The notes under the pieces: generated by a model
What the model saw: only the letters and a program-made list of their open reading frames with translations
What the model was told of the DNA's origin: nothing
Databases searched by the model: none
Translations under genes and position numbers: made by a program
Part shown: positions 1 to 13,093 of the stretch, piece by piece
Layout: every line of letters starts with the position of its first letter
Numbering within the stretch: position 1 is the stretch's first letter
Source: Oscheius onirici
Lineage: Eukaryota; Nematoda; Chromadorea; Rhabditida; Rhabditidae
Direction of reading: 5' to 3'
Length of the DNA stretch: 64,000 nucleotides
NCBI GenBank assembly: GCA_932521025.1
Contig: OW051472.1
Location: forward strand, 7,440,001 to 7,504,000

Positions 1-1
1 T

Positions 2-679
2 GCTCTTCTCGACGGACTCATGTGCAGGCCTTGCATCGATCTCATTACTGTGAGTTTTAAATTTTAAATGGAAAAGTGGCTGGGACTTTGAAATGTACCC
101 CCAGATTTGGCGGTCTCGGCAATAAGGTACTCCGGGAGTAAATAGAAAAAGCTATGAGTCGGCTCATCGACTGCAGGTCCATCTGCCTATCAAACCCGTA
201 GGATGTCCCTCTTGATCCATCTTGCGTTCATTGGACGGATTTTACCCTGTGCACTTTTGAGCGATGCACTTAATTTTTTATGAGCCAAAACTTTAAAAAA
301 GCCTCGTTCGAAATACAACGCTCTCTGAGTTCCCATGTAACGTGACTAATCTTGTGACCAAAACTTTCATGTCTTGACTATCGCGTGTTCTCATTTGAGT
401 ATCTAATCTTTGGCCTGTTCAGAACGGTGAGAACAACGCCATCGGAAGCTTCAACGGCTGGTTCAACAACGAGACCAACTGGCTCTGCTCTCCCCTTGGT
501 CATTTGAAGAATGAGTGCGTCAAATACTTTAAGCAGGTAATCAAACTTGGTTTTCCACGAAGACACTAGGAATTCAGTACGAGGATGACTTTGATCATTT
601 CATCACGACCGATGCCGATCCTCGCACTTCTTGCCAAGAAATTGACTTCTGCGACAAGCCGTCCAGCGTTTCTCCATAA
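2..679 (+). CDS. saposin-like (SapB) protein, 3' part
   Basis: Exons 2-49, 423-536 and 578-679 (stop 677-679) join in phase 0. The 5' end lies outside the window. The first visible exon carries CRPCIDLI, the C-x2-C start of a saposin B domain. The next carries LCSPLGHLKNEC, and the last carries SCQEIDFC, the final cysteine pair. Six cysteines with this spacing make one complete SapB domain, followed by a short tail. Nematode proteins of this family (spp, caenopores) are secreted, bind lipid or membranes and often kill bacteria in the gut. That role is inferred from the family. The signal peptide is not visible because the gene start is missing. Confidence 0.7.
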
Positions 680-1184
680 AGAATCAGGAATAAAACATTC
701 CGTAGAATATTTTGAATTCCAAATAGGATGAGGAGGCGTGAGGAGGGCGAAATCTCGCCATAGCCGGTCAAATATTTGTCTAGTGACCAGTTCTACTTGT
801 TCTTTTCTCCTCCAAATGTGCCGAACGATGTTTCTCCGGCTAGTCTCTTTTTTTTGCTTCTTTTTCTTCTCGAACGCACATTCCTTTCCACTAGAAGTCG
901 TACGGGATCTGGCCGTAAAGATGAGTGACCACGGCGGTACTAGTTGACAATAGATACTCTCGCACGCCCATTTTACTCTGAACGTACCTCTTCGGTTCAA
1001 GAGCCACGCGGGACACGAGCCGCTAGGCAGTCAGTGAGAAACATCGAGCTCTTGTTCGCTTAGTTATTTTCATTCTTCTGCCTATTTGAACTTTTGTATT
1101 CTCCAGAGTCAAGATGAATTTTTTTTACTACAAAACCTTTCACATTTCTCAACGGAAAACTTTCAAGATAATTTACTTGCAGAC
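680..1184. other. intergenic, no gene seen
   Basis: About 500 bases between the saposin-like stop and the next start. Open frames here lack splice-linked partners. No repeat or RNA gene was recognised. Confidence 0.5.
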
Positions 1185-3089
1185 ATGTACATCATCCTCA
1201 TTCTTCTCTTGTTCAGGATAACGGGTATGTTAAATTGTAAAAAAAAACATCTTCCTATCAGAATCATGCAGTCCGTTTTCAATGGATAACTTTGTCGGAA
1301 ACATGGGAACTATTGGTGTTCCTTCGGGGACACCGGGTTCAGCCAGAGCTCGTGGTCAAAATACCCTCTTGGGTCAGGAAGTCGGCGGTTCTTTGGCTCT
1401 TGGAACCTCGTCGAATCCGCCGATCACTTCTGCGGACCAGCTGAACTGCGAAGAATTTGACAATACTTGCAGATGGAGGAACATGGAAGGACTTTTCGTG
1501 GACGAGTTGGATTGGTTTCAGGTGTTCAGGAGAGGAATTGTGAAAATTTCAATTTCCAGGGTTCCGGTCATTTGGACCAAGGACGTCTTCAAGTAGCCAC
1601 AGGAACCAACGTCTATCCCGACGGAAGTTATGCCATTGTGGCAACAGATACCGTTCAACTGGCTACAGCCAAAGCCATTCTTGTTAGTGATCAAATTCAG
1701 TGTCAAAATGGACCGGGACTTTTGAGATTCATGTAAATTTTAGCATATGATCGTAAAACAAAGTCTGTTCTAGGTACTGGACTTCGCCGGAAGTTCGTCT
1801 GAAAGCCTGTACAAAGCCGGTCGCTAGACCATTCCCAGAATTCTCGTATTGTTCGCCAGTTATTGAGAATGGAGATCCCGGTCCGGCGATAGTTCAAATT
1901 CCTGATCAGGGCAGAACTCCGTTCCAGGTTTTGAGACTTGTTTGTGCCAAACGATTCATTTTCAGCTCTATATAGTCTCGGACAATTTTGTCTTCAGAGC
2001 AGTAAATCTTCAAGGAGGTTTTGCTATCGTTGACAGTCTCGAGTACGAAGCAGCCATGTGTACTCCAGAATCACCAGATACTGCCGCTTCGGTCAGCTTG
2101 GCTGAACTTTTTTGACTTGTTTTTTTTTTCAGACAAATGAGCAGTTGGAAGTTTTGGCTCCTAGAGACTCTCCGGCTACACTGTTCCCTACTCTCGGAGT
2201 ACGAAATCTTGGAATGGAAGAAAGAACAAGCGCTTCCCCGAAGGCCTGGAGTTTCAAAATGAATCCATCCGTAGGAAACCTCGTGGTCTAGAAATGTTCC
2301 TTCAGAAAAGAGGTCCACTTCCGAACACAATTGTGGCTGCAAGCAATGAAAATTCCTTCGAAAGCAGCAGTGCTCAGATTCGACAAGATGCTTCGGCAGT
2401 CAGTTCGGAGCTGAACGAGATGGCTGCAATGAACAGCGAGTTGGCTTCCGGCGAGACTGCGGCAGTTCTGGCTGCATGTGAAGCACTGACCTGTTCGTTC
2501 AATGAGAGTCAACCATGTGTTCAATTCGCCATTGATTCAAAATGGAGAGTTTCAAGAACAGCCGTGGGAAATCCGCTGACAGGAATCAAGGGAGACGCCT
2601 CCCAACTTCCGTTTAATAAAGGTAAGGGAGAAAAAAAAACTCTTCTGTACCGATTTCAGAAGGCTACTTTGCTTTTGCCGATGGTCCTCTGGTCTTCCGA
2701 CGATTGTCAACAGCTCCTTTCTATCTGGATCGAAATGCACTTTTTGTCTTCTCCTACCACAAGGTCGACAAGGCGTCTGTGTTCAGACTTCTGGCCAAGA
2801 AGGCGGACAGCACAGAAGAGGTCCTGTTGTTCGAGGTTCGAGGTATTAGGAGCCTTAAAATACGACGTTTAGGCTCCCAGAATCAACAAGGATGCCCGGA
2901 GATGGTTCCGAGAAGGTCGCGACTTAACAATGGGCCAATACGACTACGTACTACCATTCTGTTCTGACTAAAGTTCTGTCCTTTCAGATTGCTTTCGAAA
3001 TTCGTGAATTGGCTCCAAACAACTATGTTGGAGTGGACGAATGGATGATTGTGGACGAGTCGAGACGACCCTTCTGCTCCCAACTCTAA
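1185..3089 (+). CDS. secreted MAM-like two-module protein
   Basis: Ten exons: 1185-1224, 1262-1521, 1560-1732, 1774-1927, 1966-2091, 2133-2270, 2306-2621, 2660-2835, 2873-2947, 2988-3089. All phases agree and give 519 residues. The start MYIILILLLFRIT is a signal peptide. Two copies of a cysteine-poor module follow. The first begins at QLNCEEFDNTCRWRN and the second at ALTCSFNESQPCVQF. Each runs through a W/F-rich beta pattern and ends in a region rich in aromatic residues, as in MAM domains. There is no membrane segment after the signal, so it is probably secreted. MAM domains act in adhesion or extracellular matrix, and no enzyme motif is seen. A polyadenylation signal follows at 3106. The MAM assignment is by overall pattern and is moderate. 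Confidence 0.75.
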
Positions 3090-3105
3090 TGATCTCATAA
3101 TTGCG

Positions 3106-3111
3106 AATAAA
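3106..3111 (+). terminator. polyadenylation signal AATAAA
   Basis: AATAAA lies 17 bases after the stop of the MAM-like gene, the usual distance for a nematode 3' end. Confidence 0.7.
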
Positions 3112-4520
3112 GAGCAAATACTTTTTGAAAAAAAAAAGCCATTAGTCCCGTTTTTCCGAAGGAAGAAGTCATCAAGTGGGACGACGTTATCTTCTCTCTT
3201 CTTTGTTCCTCTGGGTGTCCTTGTCGCCAACAGTGCCGGGTGACAGGCGGTGTCCAATGAGAGTAACAGTCACGGACATTCGAAACAGCGAAATATGAGG
3301 ACAGACGTAAAGGACAGCTATTTGAATTTTGTCCAAGACTTTAAATGGTCGCTTAAAAGTTTGACACTATCAAAACTACAATAGGTCAGTATAAAAATCG
3401 TAGAAGCTGTTAACGTCACACTGTCAAATTGACTGAGGCTCTGAGAAGATGTTTTACATTTTTCCTCATTTGGATCTCGGAATCTATAATCGCAGGGTTT
3501 TAACTACTATTTCACTGTGAAGGAAAGTAGGGAGAACTAACTGATCAGATGAAAATACTGTAACCAATCCTGCTTGTGATCGAGAAACATCTACCGTATA
3601 CAGACTGAAATATAGAGAGGAAACCCAAGGATGCTGGTGTAAGCGATGTGTTGTGACTACCCCAGCTTCACATTAGGACTGCTCGTTGCGACCAAAGCGT
3701 GCCATGCTCGACGACGAGTTCAAGGTCAGTCCCGAAACGAGCCACGTACGAAATGATTCGCCAGCTGTCGCCATGCCGCTTTCATTTCGCTTTGCTGCTG
3801 AAATCTTGGTCTCTTTCTTGCGACCTTCTGGCCCCCATTTGAGAGCGCCAGGATCGGGGTAGGGCAGTATGTCGCGAGCGCAGAGAGGGCGCGTACGGAG
3901 AGAGGAGAGCGATCGCGCAATCCCTTCCAACCCTTTCCATAATTTCAAGGTCTGACCCACTATTCCACGACCGTCACCCAGATTTGCCTCAACGACCCCC
4001 GTGTGGACCTCCCTCTTCCCTGGATCGCCAGCACTTTTTGCTGCAGCCCATTAGCCCCACGAGGACCGTCGCTTTCGTTCTTGACCCTCAAAATCCCTTT
4101 TCGAACTTTTCTGACTTTCTACAAACGTTAATGTAATGTGTCCTTCTCATCTGCAAATCTTTCTATTATATCCTCCAGATTTCCGTCTCAAATCCTAAGC
4201 CAATCAAGGATAAGCCCTCAGACTCCTTTCCCTTTTTTCTCGGGAAAAGAGTGACTATCAACTTTTGATAACTCTCAAGTGGAAAAGATGTTCTATTATA
4301 GCTGAGATCTGTTGATGAGGTGGCTTCTTTTGTCTCAATGTTTCCCCCGTTCTTCTATTTAAATAGGTCTGAATTATTTTCACCGTCGAAAATAATCACC
4401 GCCACTCTCGATCAAAGCGTCCTGGGTCGTCGCTAACTGTCCTTTACCAGCCACACACTTTGTTTGCTTGTCCTCAACTGATAGCCTTCGTCTTTTTCAG
4501 CTGAGAAGGCTCCTTGGTTG
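3112..4520. other. intergenic / upstream region of the nuclear receptor
   Basis: No complete gene was found. A short open stretch at 3704-3724 (MLDDEFK followed by gtcagt) could be an alternative first exon for the nuclear receptor, because it ends in phase 0 and could join the DNA-binding exon at 5070. The rest is AT-rich with no clear signal. Confidence 0.4.
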
Positions 4521-7500
4521 ATGGACTGTCGTCCGGGCGTGCTCCGGCTCCGCTCGGACCCTCCGATTGCGCAGCCGACGCCGATTCGGCCGGTTCCATC
4601 TGATGAGGGTCTGGCGTTATATCAACTATATTTGTGCAGTTTGGCACCGACATTGAGGCCTGTTATTCAACGACCGACGCCCGTTTTCAGCGGCTCGAGT
4701 CAGTGGAGTTCTCCGGGAGTCATTAGGCCGAGCACGAGGTGGGTTGTTATACTTTTAAAGCGACTGGAACTGTTTATTCAGAATCCTTTTATATTTTATT
4801 CATGTTTCTTGTGCAACTGTTTACTTTCGGAGACCTTGATATTTCCATTTTCAGTACGATAATCGCCCCGGCGCACAGTACAACAGAACACTCGGCTTTC
4901 TCGGTCAAGAGCTCTCCATGGCGACCGTTTGTGCCAGTCGTAGCTGTTCCTACGTCCGCATCCACACTCTCATCCGAAGCGGAGAGTTTGACCATTTCTG
5001 AACGGAGTACAGATCTCCCTATCAAAGTATAGCTCTCTTTTTTCGCTCCCAAAGTAACATGGATTTCAGCTGGAGGATGATTCCATCTTGTGCAGCATTT
5101 GTGGTGATCGTTCCTCGGGACTCCATTATGGAATCTACACTTGCGAAGGGTCAGTTTTGCACATTTTCTCACGGATCCGACGACGTCCTTCACCCAGTGA
5201 AATCATTTCGCTTTCGCGCTTTTCTTCTCTCGCGCGCAAAGTGACCTTCATCCCCGGTCGGGTCGGGAGGATTTGGATGCGATCTCACTTTCGATTTGTG
5301 GACCGCTGACCCCAATTTCACTTTCGCACTTTCAACACGCGTGAACTTGGCCCCATTCGGGCCGTTTTGAACCGATCCGGACCGTGCTGGTGACTGTGAC
5401 GGTCAAGCACAAGGGTACAGGCGCTTGTTAAAAGGACAAAAATTTCTATTTGTCGAAAGTTGGGATCAAAGCCATTAGCTAATCAAAATCAGTCCGTTGT
5501 TCTGAAAGCCGATTACAACCTACTCGAAGCAGAGGGATTATGGACATGTTTTGACATTTTAACTACAAATAAGAGTTTGTCAATAATTTTCAAGAGTATA
5601 TTGTGTCTGGAGAGTTGTCCTTATATTCCAGAGATTCTTTTGAATTGGAGCGCAATCCCTTGTCTTATAGTTCTCCTTCTTTCGACCTTTTTCATCCCAG
5701 ACTGAATTTCGAGCTTATAAAATTCGTTTCTAAACAGTCTGAGCAGTTCAAAGGCAAACATGACTCAAACTCTCGATAAACTATTAATGTCATGAGAAGC
5801 GAGTCATTAGTACGAGCTGGTACAGGGTCGTCTTTGTTCTTTGCGAGGTCACTTTGTGCGAGACTCCCGTAACTGAGAATCTTCGTATCTTTTTCTCAAT
5901 TCCTGGCAAACAACCAGTAGGTAACATTGTAATCGACTGCGTAGGCCAGTTTTTCACCTTCCTCTCTCGCAGCAGCCTCTCTCAGTCTGCGTCTTTTCTC
6001 CCATCATCAATCGTTTTTTGCGAGAAAAAAGTCGACAGACGCAGCCTTTTGCCCCTTTTTGGTGTGGTGACTATCATTTCTTTTGCCTCTTGTGGCGACA
6101 GATTGACTGTCAACGGCGGATCAAAGATTTGGCGCGCGACATTTCTTTCCCACGGCCGAGATCCGCTGTGATCTTCGCCATACAGTCTTTCTACTTTTTC
6201 TCTTCTCCATGCTCAATTCATGTTACGATTAAATTGCGGTGCTGTCAGTGAGTGCGAACTGGGCCGCGACCTTAGTGTCTGCGGCTGCCAGCCAACTGCC
6301 CCAGCTCTAGGTGGACACTCGTGCGCTCTCGTCCAGTCCTCATTCCCGTTTGTCCAAACTTTGTACGTCTCGTTTTAGTTCGTATAAGTCAAAAGAGTCA
6401 TAGCTGTGACTCGACTGGTACGGGGAAGGGACAGGGCTAGAATTAGGCTCGTATTCAGTGGCTAGCTTCGTCTTTAGTCATTTTTAATTTTTCATGCTTC
6501 TGGCCCAATTATCTAGCAAATTTTTAAGGGATTTGATTTGATTAAAACTTAGAAAGGCTAAAAGTTCTGACTCTCCTCTCTTCCAAACTCTGACACTTTT
6601 GGTTTCAAAACCTGGTAAACGCACAGAGAAACTGCGGTGTCCCCCAAAAGTGCACACAGCCAAGGTCGATGGGACGAGTCGAGAAGAAGAGTTGACTGGT
6701 CACTTCGTTTTGACGCGACGAGCAGGTGTTGAGCCGCGACCTTGTCCTGCAATCGCTTGGCCCAGCTGTCGACGCCTTCCGAAAAGGGCTCTCTACCAAG
6801 GTTACGTGTTGGCCAGCTGCAAATGTGAGGTCATTCCCGAGGCCGATTCCTCTCTCATTTTCCGTGTTCCAATAACGAGTCCTTCAACAATAGATTTCAA
6901 TGGGATTTATGAGCATATTAATCGTCTCGCATTCTCCCCCCAGACCAACAGAACCACATATATGGCTGTATTATTCGCTGCGTGTCTCTTTGTGCTTCCG
7001 TTCTTACAGCTCCGATTCCAATAAAATCTCTTCTGTTTGCAGGTGCAAGGGCTTCTTCAAGCGCACCGTTCAGAACAAGAGAACCTACAGCTGTGTTGGA
7101 GGATCTTCCAAGTGCACAATTGACAAGGAGAAGAGGAATCGGTTCGTCTTTAACCAACCTTTTTTAAACCTATGAACAGACTGAAGAGAGGACAAATGTA
7201 AACTTTCAGGTGCCAGTACTGTCGCTTCCAGAAGTGTTTGCAAGAAGGAATGGTACTCGAAGGTAATATACTTTACTTCTGTTTGTCAGTCGTTAGTCAT
7301 GATTGTTGTCACGGCTCAAATCCGTCGTCTAATTGCTCATTATGTGACGAATACCTGCCTCTAATCAGGCGTCCGCCCGGTGAGCTCAGCAGTATCACTT
7401 TCCTTTTTATATTTTCGCGTCTTGTAGTCATTGTTTTTACCCATACTCCCCTGTTATTCCGTCTTATCCGGGAACTACGGACTTGATTGTTGACATATCA

Positions 7501-9088
7501 CGTTGACAACGATTACCTCACTCTTACTCAGTATTTTTCAGCCGTTCGTGAGGACAGAATGCCTGGCGGAAGAAATGGCAGCGCCATCTACAGCATGTAC
7601 AAGATGAAGTACAAAAAGATGAGACAGCTGGAATCTGATGTCGAGACTCCTTCCACCGCTGCCCAGGCAACTGAAGAGACGACGCCAAAGCGCATCTGTG
7701 ATCGGGAGCCGAGAATTACGAGCAGGAATCTCATCCAGGTTAGCAGAGTTTTCAAGATTCTTTGCTGTAACTGGGGTCTGAAAAATAGAAGATTTTTTCA
7801 GGAACTCATCGAGCTTGACCACATCGACCGATTGATCAATCTTCGCGGTCTTCGAGTCTCTCCGCTCCGCGACGAAGAACTTGCTCCTGCCTGTCAACGA
7901 CTGAGTCGGATAGGAGACGAAATAGTCGAACAGCTCGTAGAATGGACCAAGATGCTTCCCTTCTATCCCGAGCTCCCCGTCGAAGTTCACACCCATCTTT
8001 TGACCCAAAGATGGGCAGAGCTCGTCCTTCTTTCGGCCTGCTACTATGCCACGTCAGTGTCTTCCGGAACGAACGATGACGTCTCAACGACAATTGTAGA
8101 CGAACACGAAGAAGTCTCTTTTGTCGACTCGTCCGTAAACATTCGTCTTCTCCAATCACGACTTTCGGCAGTTATGGGCAAGCCCATTCCTTTGGAACAT
8201 GTCATCAAGTAGGCAGTCTTTCTACCCCACCAAAAATGTGAATTTTTAGGGAGGCCGGTCCCCTGGTCGAGAAATTCACGATCCTGTTGCAATCCTTCTC
8301 CAAACTGAGAATCAGCGCTGAAGCTTACGTCTGCATCAAAGCAATTACGCTGCTCCATTACAACATGAGTGCTGGTATTTTTGGTCGTGACTGCTCGAGT
8401 CTCAAATGAGTCCTTTCAGAAGCTCTGGAAAACAACAATCTGGTGAAAGACTCCCACGTGAAGAAGGTCCAAGTCATTCAAGATCAGTTTGTCAAAGCTC
8501 TACAGATTCATCTCACCCAGAACGAGAACTCTGCCCGTCTCAGTGACATTCTTCAATGGTGAGTTGATGAGCTCTCGGTAGCTCGACAAAAACAGAAACA
8601 AATGTATATAATCACCGTGGTTCAACTTTTGAAATTAGTACCTAAAGCAGGAACTAACTGTAGGAACTTTTGCTTTTGACAAAGAGTGTTTGACCAGACT
8701 TATTGGCAGACTCTTTTTGGATCAGTAATCTGGTCCAGTTGACTTTTGTTACGGAAAATCCATATTATTTGAAACACGTTCAATCCCTCGAATAAGCAAA
8801 GTACGATCGTACATGTACATCTGTAATCTCATCAGTTTTGTTTTTTCTTGTTTGATCCCGGGTCTTCTCTCTGGGAAAGCCCAGTCTTCCCAGAATACTT
8901 GCTCAAAAGAACACGCGTCAAAAGGTCTTCAATTAGGGTCCTAATCCTCTTTCAATTGCAGGCTTCCTCAACTGCATTCCGCCTCGTCCGTCCTTCTCCA
9001 CTCGAAGATGTTCTACGTTCCGTTCCTGATTTGCAAGAATCCGCGACGTTTAGCCGGACAGACTGATGATGACACTGATACCGAATAG
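4521..9088 (+). CDS. nhr-91: nuclear hormone receptor, NR6A (GCNF) type
   Basis: Exons 4521-4738, 4855-5026, 5070-5149, 7043-7141, 7210-7262, 7542-7738, 7802-8208, 8250-8374, 8420-8558, 8962-9088 give 538 residues. The N-terminal 130 residues are Pro/Ser-rich. The two-zinc-finger DNA-binding domain follows (about 131-210): [15 protein letters not shown]-box CEGCKGFFKR, then [14 protein letters not shown]. The carboxy extension [11 protein letters not shown] is typical of NR6A, and of FTZ-F1 only in part. LHYG and CQYCRFQKC favour NR6A1, whose C. elegans member is nhr-91. The ligand-binding domain spans about 290-520 and ends [15 protein letters not shown]. The receptor should be a nuclear, sequence-specific transcription factor. 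A 1.9-kb intron splits the first finger from the second, a likely place for regulatory DNA. The start is the first ATG after a cttttttcag-like acceptor. Confidence 0.85.
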
Positions 9089-12000
9089 TTTTTTGACTGA
9101 ATTCCTCTCTCATTCTCATACAATGTGCAAGAATAGGATTTTTGAATCCTCTTTCTCTCTATCCACTACTATCCTCCAAATCTCTCCGCGTGTCTTTCAA
9201 ACTGTGTTACTCCCTTTTTCGTATTCCATCTCTTTTAATAATTCTACTCGAGATACTGTGTGTGAAATAATGAATCATCTGCTGACTGGAGAGAAGAAGA
9301 ATGTGATAGTCTTAAGCAGAAGGAATCTCCGAAAGACAACCCATTTGCCTCGTTAATCCAATTGAATTAGTCCAGTCAAATTGGCTCTGCCATTCGGTGC
9401 AGATTAACACTTCTCCGTGAAGAATGGAGCAACTGTATTTTGTACTAAGTTTTTTTTAAAGCTCTTTTTTTCCAACTTGCCTTTGTCCTTGTTTGCTCGC
9501 TGTTGCAAACAAATATGAATAAGGGTGGCCCTAAATTTTAAACTTTTTTTATTGACAGACATCCGAAGTCAATTTCTACAGTAACCCAAAGAAATTAATC
9601 AAGTCAAGTTTGAGTCTGAATTTGCTGCAAAATAATAACTAGGTAGGAACAGACTAAGTCATGACCGTCTTGACAAGTCTCGACCGCGTATGACACTTTT
9701 CTAAAGTGTCACACGAGTTTTCGATTTTATTAAGAAAACTCGCACTTGAATTTCGAGAACAACGCATTTCCGACCCATACTTATATATATATTTTCGGAA
9801 TCAGCGCGATGAGCTCTATCTTCTGAGATCAACTTCAGTTTGTCCCTGATACCCCCCTTTAGGATCTGAATGATATGAAAGACGAAATGCAGATTAATTT
9901 TTCGTTTGCTCATTCCATAGATTATGTTTTTATTCTTTTTAATGTCATTATGTGAAGCTGCTCTGAAGGAGATAATACCCCTCGGGGCGAAAGAGATGTG
10001 ACCAATTTGTTTTTATGACACCTACTTCCCCCTTAAGAACACTTCTTTCTTCACTCTCTCTTGGAGAAACAGCCTAGTCCAAAGACAGAAAGATCCGCGA
10101 CCATGTTTACCGACGAAAGGAGCCTTTCTCCCAATTTGGCTTATTCTTGTAATCGGAGAAGAAGGGAAAGCCCATTGGTCCCTTTTCTTCCTCTTGAGCA
10201 CGTTTACCTTTCGTCATCTCATATTTTGGAGTGGCGTCAAAAAATGTGTGGCAGCGTCAGAATATTTTTGGCCTTGGTGACACGTCGTCGTAGCTACGAA
10301 ACGAATTTCGTATTCAAAACGTCGCGTGCCTGTTTGGCTTCAAAAAAAGTGAATCGCATTTACCTGTACTGAGCGACAAACCTGTAGTTCTGACAGAAAA
10401 GAAGAGAAGGGAACTATCCTCACTCCTGACTTTTTGTCGTCCAGGTGATTTCTGTTACGATACCAGCGAATATAGAGGGTAATATTTTTTTTGATCGTTT
10501 GACACCGAAAACATCCAGAGATCTTGTCACAGACAGGATTCAGTGTTTTCACAAAGCTGCAAGCTTCCATTCTATTTCCAGCCCCACTCACATGTAGGTG
10601 TATTATCTGTCGGTCATCAAGAGATAAGTCTCCTATATAATAGCATAAGCAGATTTTCTTCTGGTGTTTGAAACTTACGTGCCACACCGTCAAAACATGG
10701 TATTTTTCTAGTCAAGCAACTCGGAACTAATTGTCCCATCATACGCGACTAGCGAGAACGCAAGCTCCTTGATTTTCTGAACGAACATGTTTTTGTGTAC
10801 ATGTGTTTCCTCTCGACCGTTTTAATCTTTCTCTATTCTGTCAAAAGCGGCATTTTTCATGCTTCATCAATCTCATAATAATAATTTCGAGAATGAGGAC
10901 TGATCCCTTGGGGAGGTTTCAGTGATCCGTGGCCCGGAACTCTGTCACCCTGAATTCTAGTGTCAGCCACCATATTATAGAGAGCCATCTTCGTGTTTAC
11001 CGGCCGTTTTGGCTCCTCTTACTGAGGTATTAATGTTCCTACGCGGAAAAACAGCCTCGTCAAACGGTGGTCTTTTGAGCCGCTGTAGCATCGTCCCCAG
11101 GTTTCATATTCTGGCAGACTTGATCAAAGATTTAGGTTTTATTGAAATAGGTTGTTTTCACCTTGTTCTGACCAAAAGATTGGTACTTTTTCTCATGTCA
11201 GCAGATCAGTCTTACTTTTTGTCCCGTTCTTTTCTGGATCTCTTGCTCTAAAGTTCAGACTGCCCTGTACGAATCCCTGGCTTTTTCACAACCTCAAAAT
11301 ACCAAATGCTATCATTTTCTTCGCTGACCCGTTGCTGCTAATCTACCAAAAACTAAGTATATTTTCGCCTAATCAGATCGCCTCGCGGAAATGCGCGTTT
11401 CCTAGAAGATCACAAGGTGAGGTATCGGAGAAGACCCTCCAAAGTGACTCAGAAAAAAACATATGTTTCTTGTTGAGAAGACCATCTGGAGAGGACAAAG
11501 TCCTTCGAGTTCGAGCATTTATAAAGGACGCTTGAAAGAGATCCGCGGTCATTATTAGTCTTCATGTATGCTAACCTAGGCTGCGCGTCATGCTTCCACT
11601 TATATCCATCATTGGAACAACCTCTCATTTTTGGGCTCTGTTGTCTAGGAGAGTACGCTCTTTCATACACTTTGTTCTGTCGACTTTTAAAAGATATCTT
11701 ATATTTAGTTATGCATATATATTCTGCCCCATCTCTTCCGGTTCTCTTGACTCGGTCACTTCCCCCCTATTTTCTGGTCTAATGCCTTTTACGAGGCCTG
11801 TTTACTCCAGATTGGAGACATCCCCCTTCACGTCAGTTTGTCTTGTTCATTTGCACTCCCAGGAGGGACAAAGAACCAACCAGTGACAATTTCTTTTTTG
11901 GCGAGTATGTCTGTTCTGTGCAAAGACTAGAAGTGGTCTGAATGCGCGGTAATGATGGGATTGTGCAAAAAAGGTGTGATTACGATCTTCTCTTTTTGTA

Positions 12001-13093
12001 GTGTCTCCAGACGGATCCAGTCCTGGATGAAAGTTCAGGCCCGTCCAATGGATTCAGGACAAACCGAGCTTCGATTCCATACAACAGCCCGCCTGTTTTT
12101 ATCAACATGATGTTCAAAACCAACATTTAGCCTTATGACGTTATACTTTTCAAGTATCTTGTCAAGACCTCATTATGCTTCAAGGAGGAACTTCCTTTTC
12201 ATAAATTATTACCTTGAAAGGCAGTAAAACTTCCCATCCTACCATTTGCGTGTCTACTGCTCTCATCTTCTCAGAAACAACCTTCTCCTAATATTTTTGC
12301 TGAACCAGAATATCCAACCGGTCCAGATTCTCAAATATGATGCTGGGTCTCGTAGCCAGCTTATCGTATTTTAGTTATTTCTGCTCAGCTCTTTAATCCT
12401 TAAAGGCTCTTAACATCCCGAAATCAGCTGGATCAAAATGGCGTAGGGTTCGAGTACCTTTTTGAGCGCAGCGATTCCGAACGACCAGGCTCGTAAAAGT
12501 GCTGCTGGGAAACGGTTCTGGGCGGGCTGTGGGGCCCCGCTCTAAAGGCTCTCTCCTCTCCATGTTTAATCATTTATTCAAAACGGAGTCATCAAGGGCA
12601 CCCGGCATAACCTTTCTGGCACTACCATTTATCCAGTCATTATTCGCAATTACTTTCAATTTTGAATATCTTTGGGGAACATCTCTTTCCGCTCAGTTAA
12701 GCTTCTTAAAGAGATGGCTCATCCCTCGTCAGAAAGAATCTAGATGTCTACATCAGAGCACAAAAAGGTCTTTTGCCTCGTTTCATTCCAAAGACTGATT
12801 CTTGTATCATAATGTTCATGACTACTTGATAGTCTAACGAAAAGCTGAGATTCTTGTGCCATTCTGTCTATTAGACGACCCTTCTTCCGTTTCACATTTG
12901 CGTGCTGCATGCCATCCTGTTTTACGTGACCTTCTCATATGAAAAACATATGTGAGGATCAAAAATACGCCGTCTGTTTTCGGCTCGGCTCGGCTCGGCC
13001 CTCTCTCTCTCTCTCTCTCTTCAGTGCAATTGACTGCGATGATGAGCTTTTGACCCCCTTTGCCATCTCGTCTCTCGTCTCTTCACACATCAA
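9089..13093. other. 4-kb intergenic region, no gene recognised
   Basis: I scanned both strands. Short open frames occur but none carries a recognisable domain or links into a phase-consistent exon chain. A CTCGG/CT-rich simple repeat lies at about 12979-13020, just before the globin-like gene. Such a large gap is unusual for this dense window and may hold regulatory DNA for the receptor. Confidence 0.4.
12979..13020. repeat. simple repeat (CGGCT)n then (CT)n
   Basis: Tandem ggctc units are followed directly by about ten CT dinucleotides and cttcag. The CT tract plus cag could also serve as a strong splice or trans-splice acceptor for the following gene. Confidence 0.7.

Noticed and set aside
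566-1000. 144-codon minus-strand open frame
   Set aside because: Lys/Arg-rich low-complexity product lying opposite the saposin exon and its 3' flank; no start context, splice partner or family.
3673-3960. Two overlapping minus-strand open frames
   Set aside because: Two frames are open over the same GC-richer stretch, which points to composition rather than coding; no domain.
9701-12798. Several 60-127 codon open frames on both strands
   Set aside because: Compositionally like translated AT-rich DNA; none links through phase-consistent introns.
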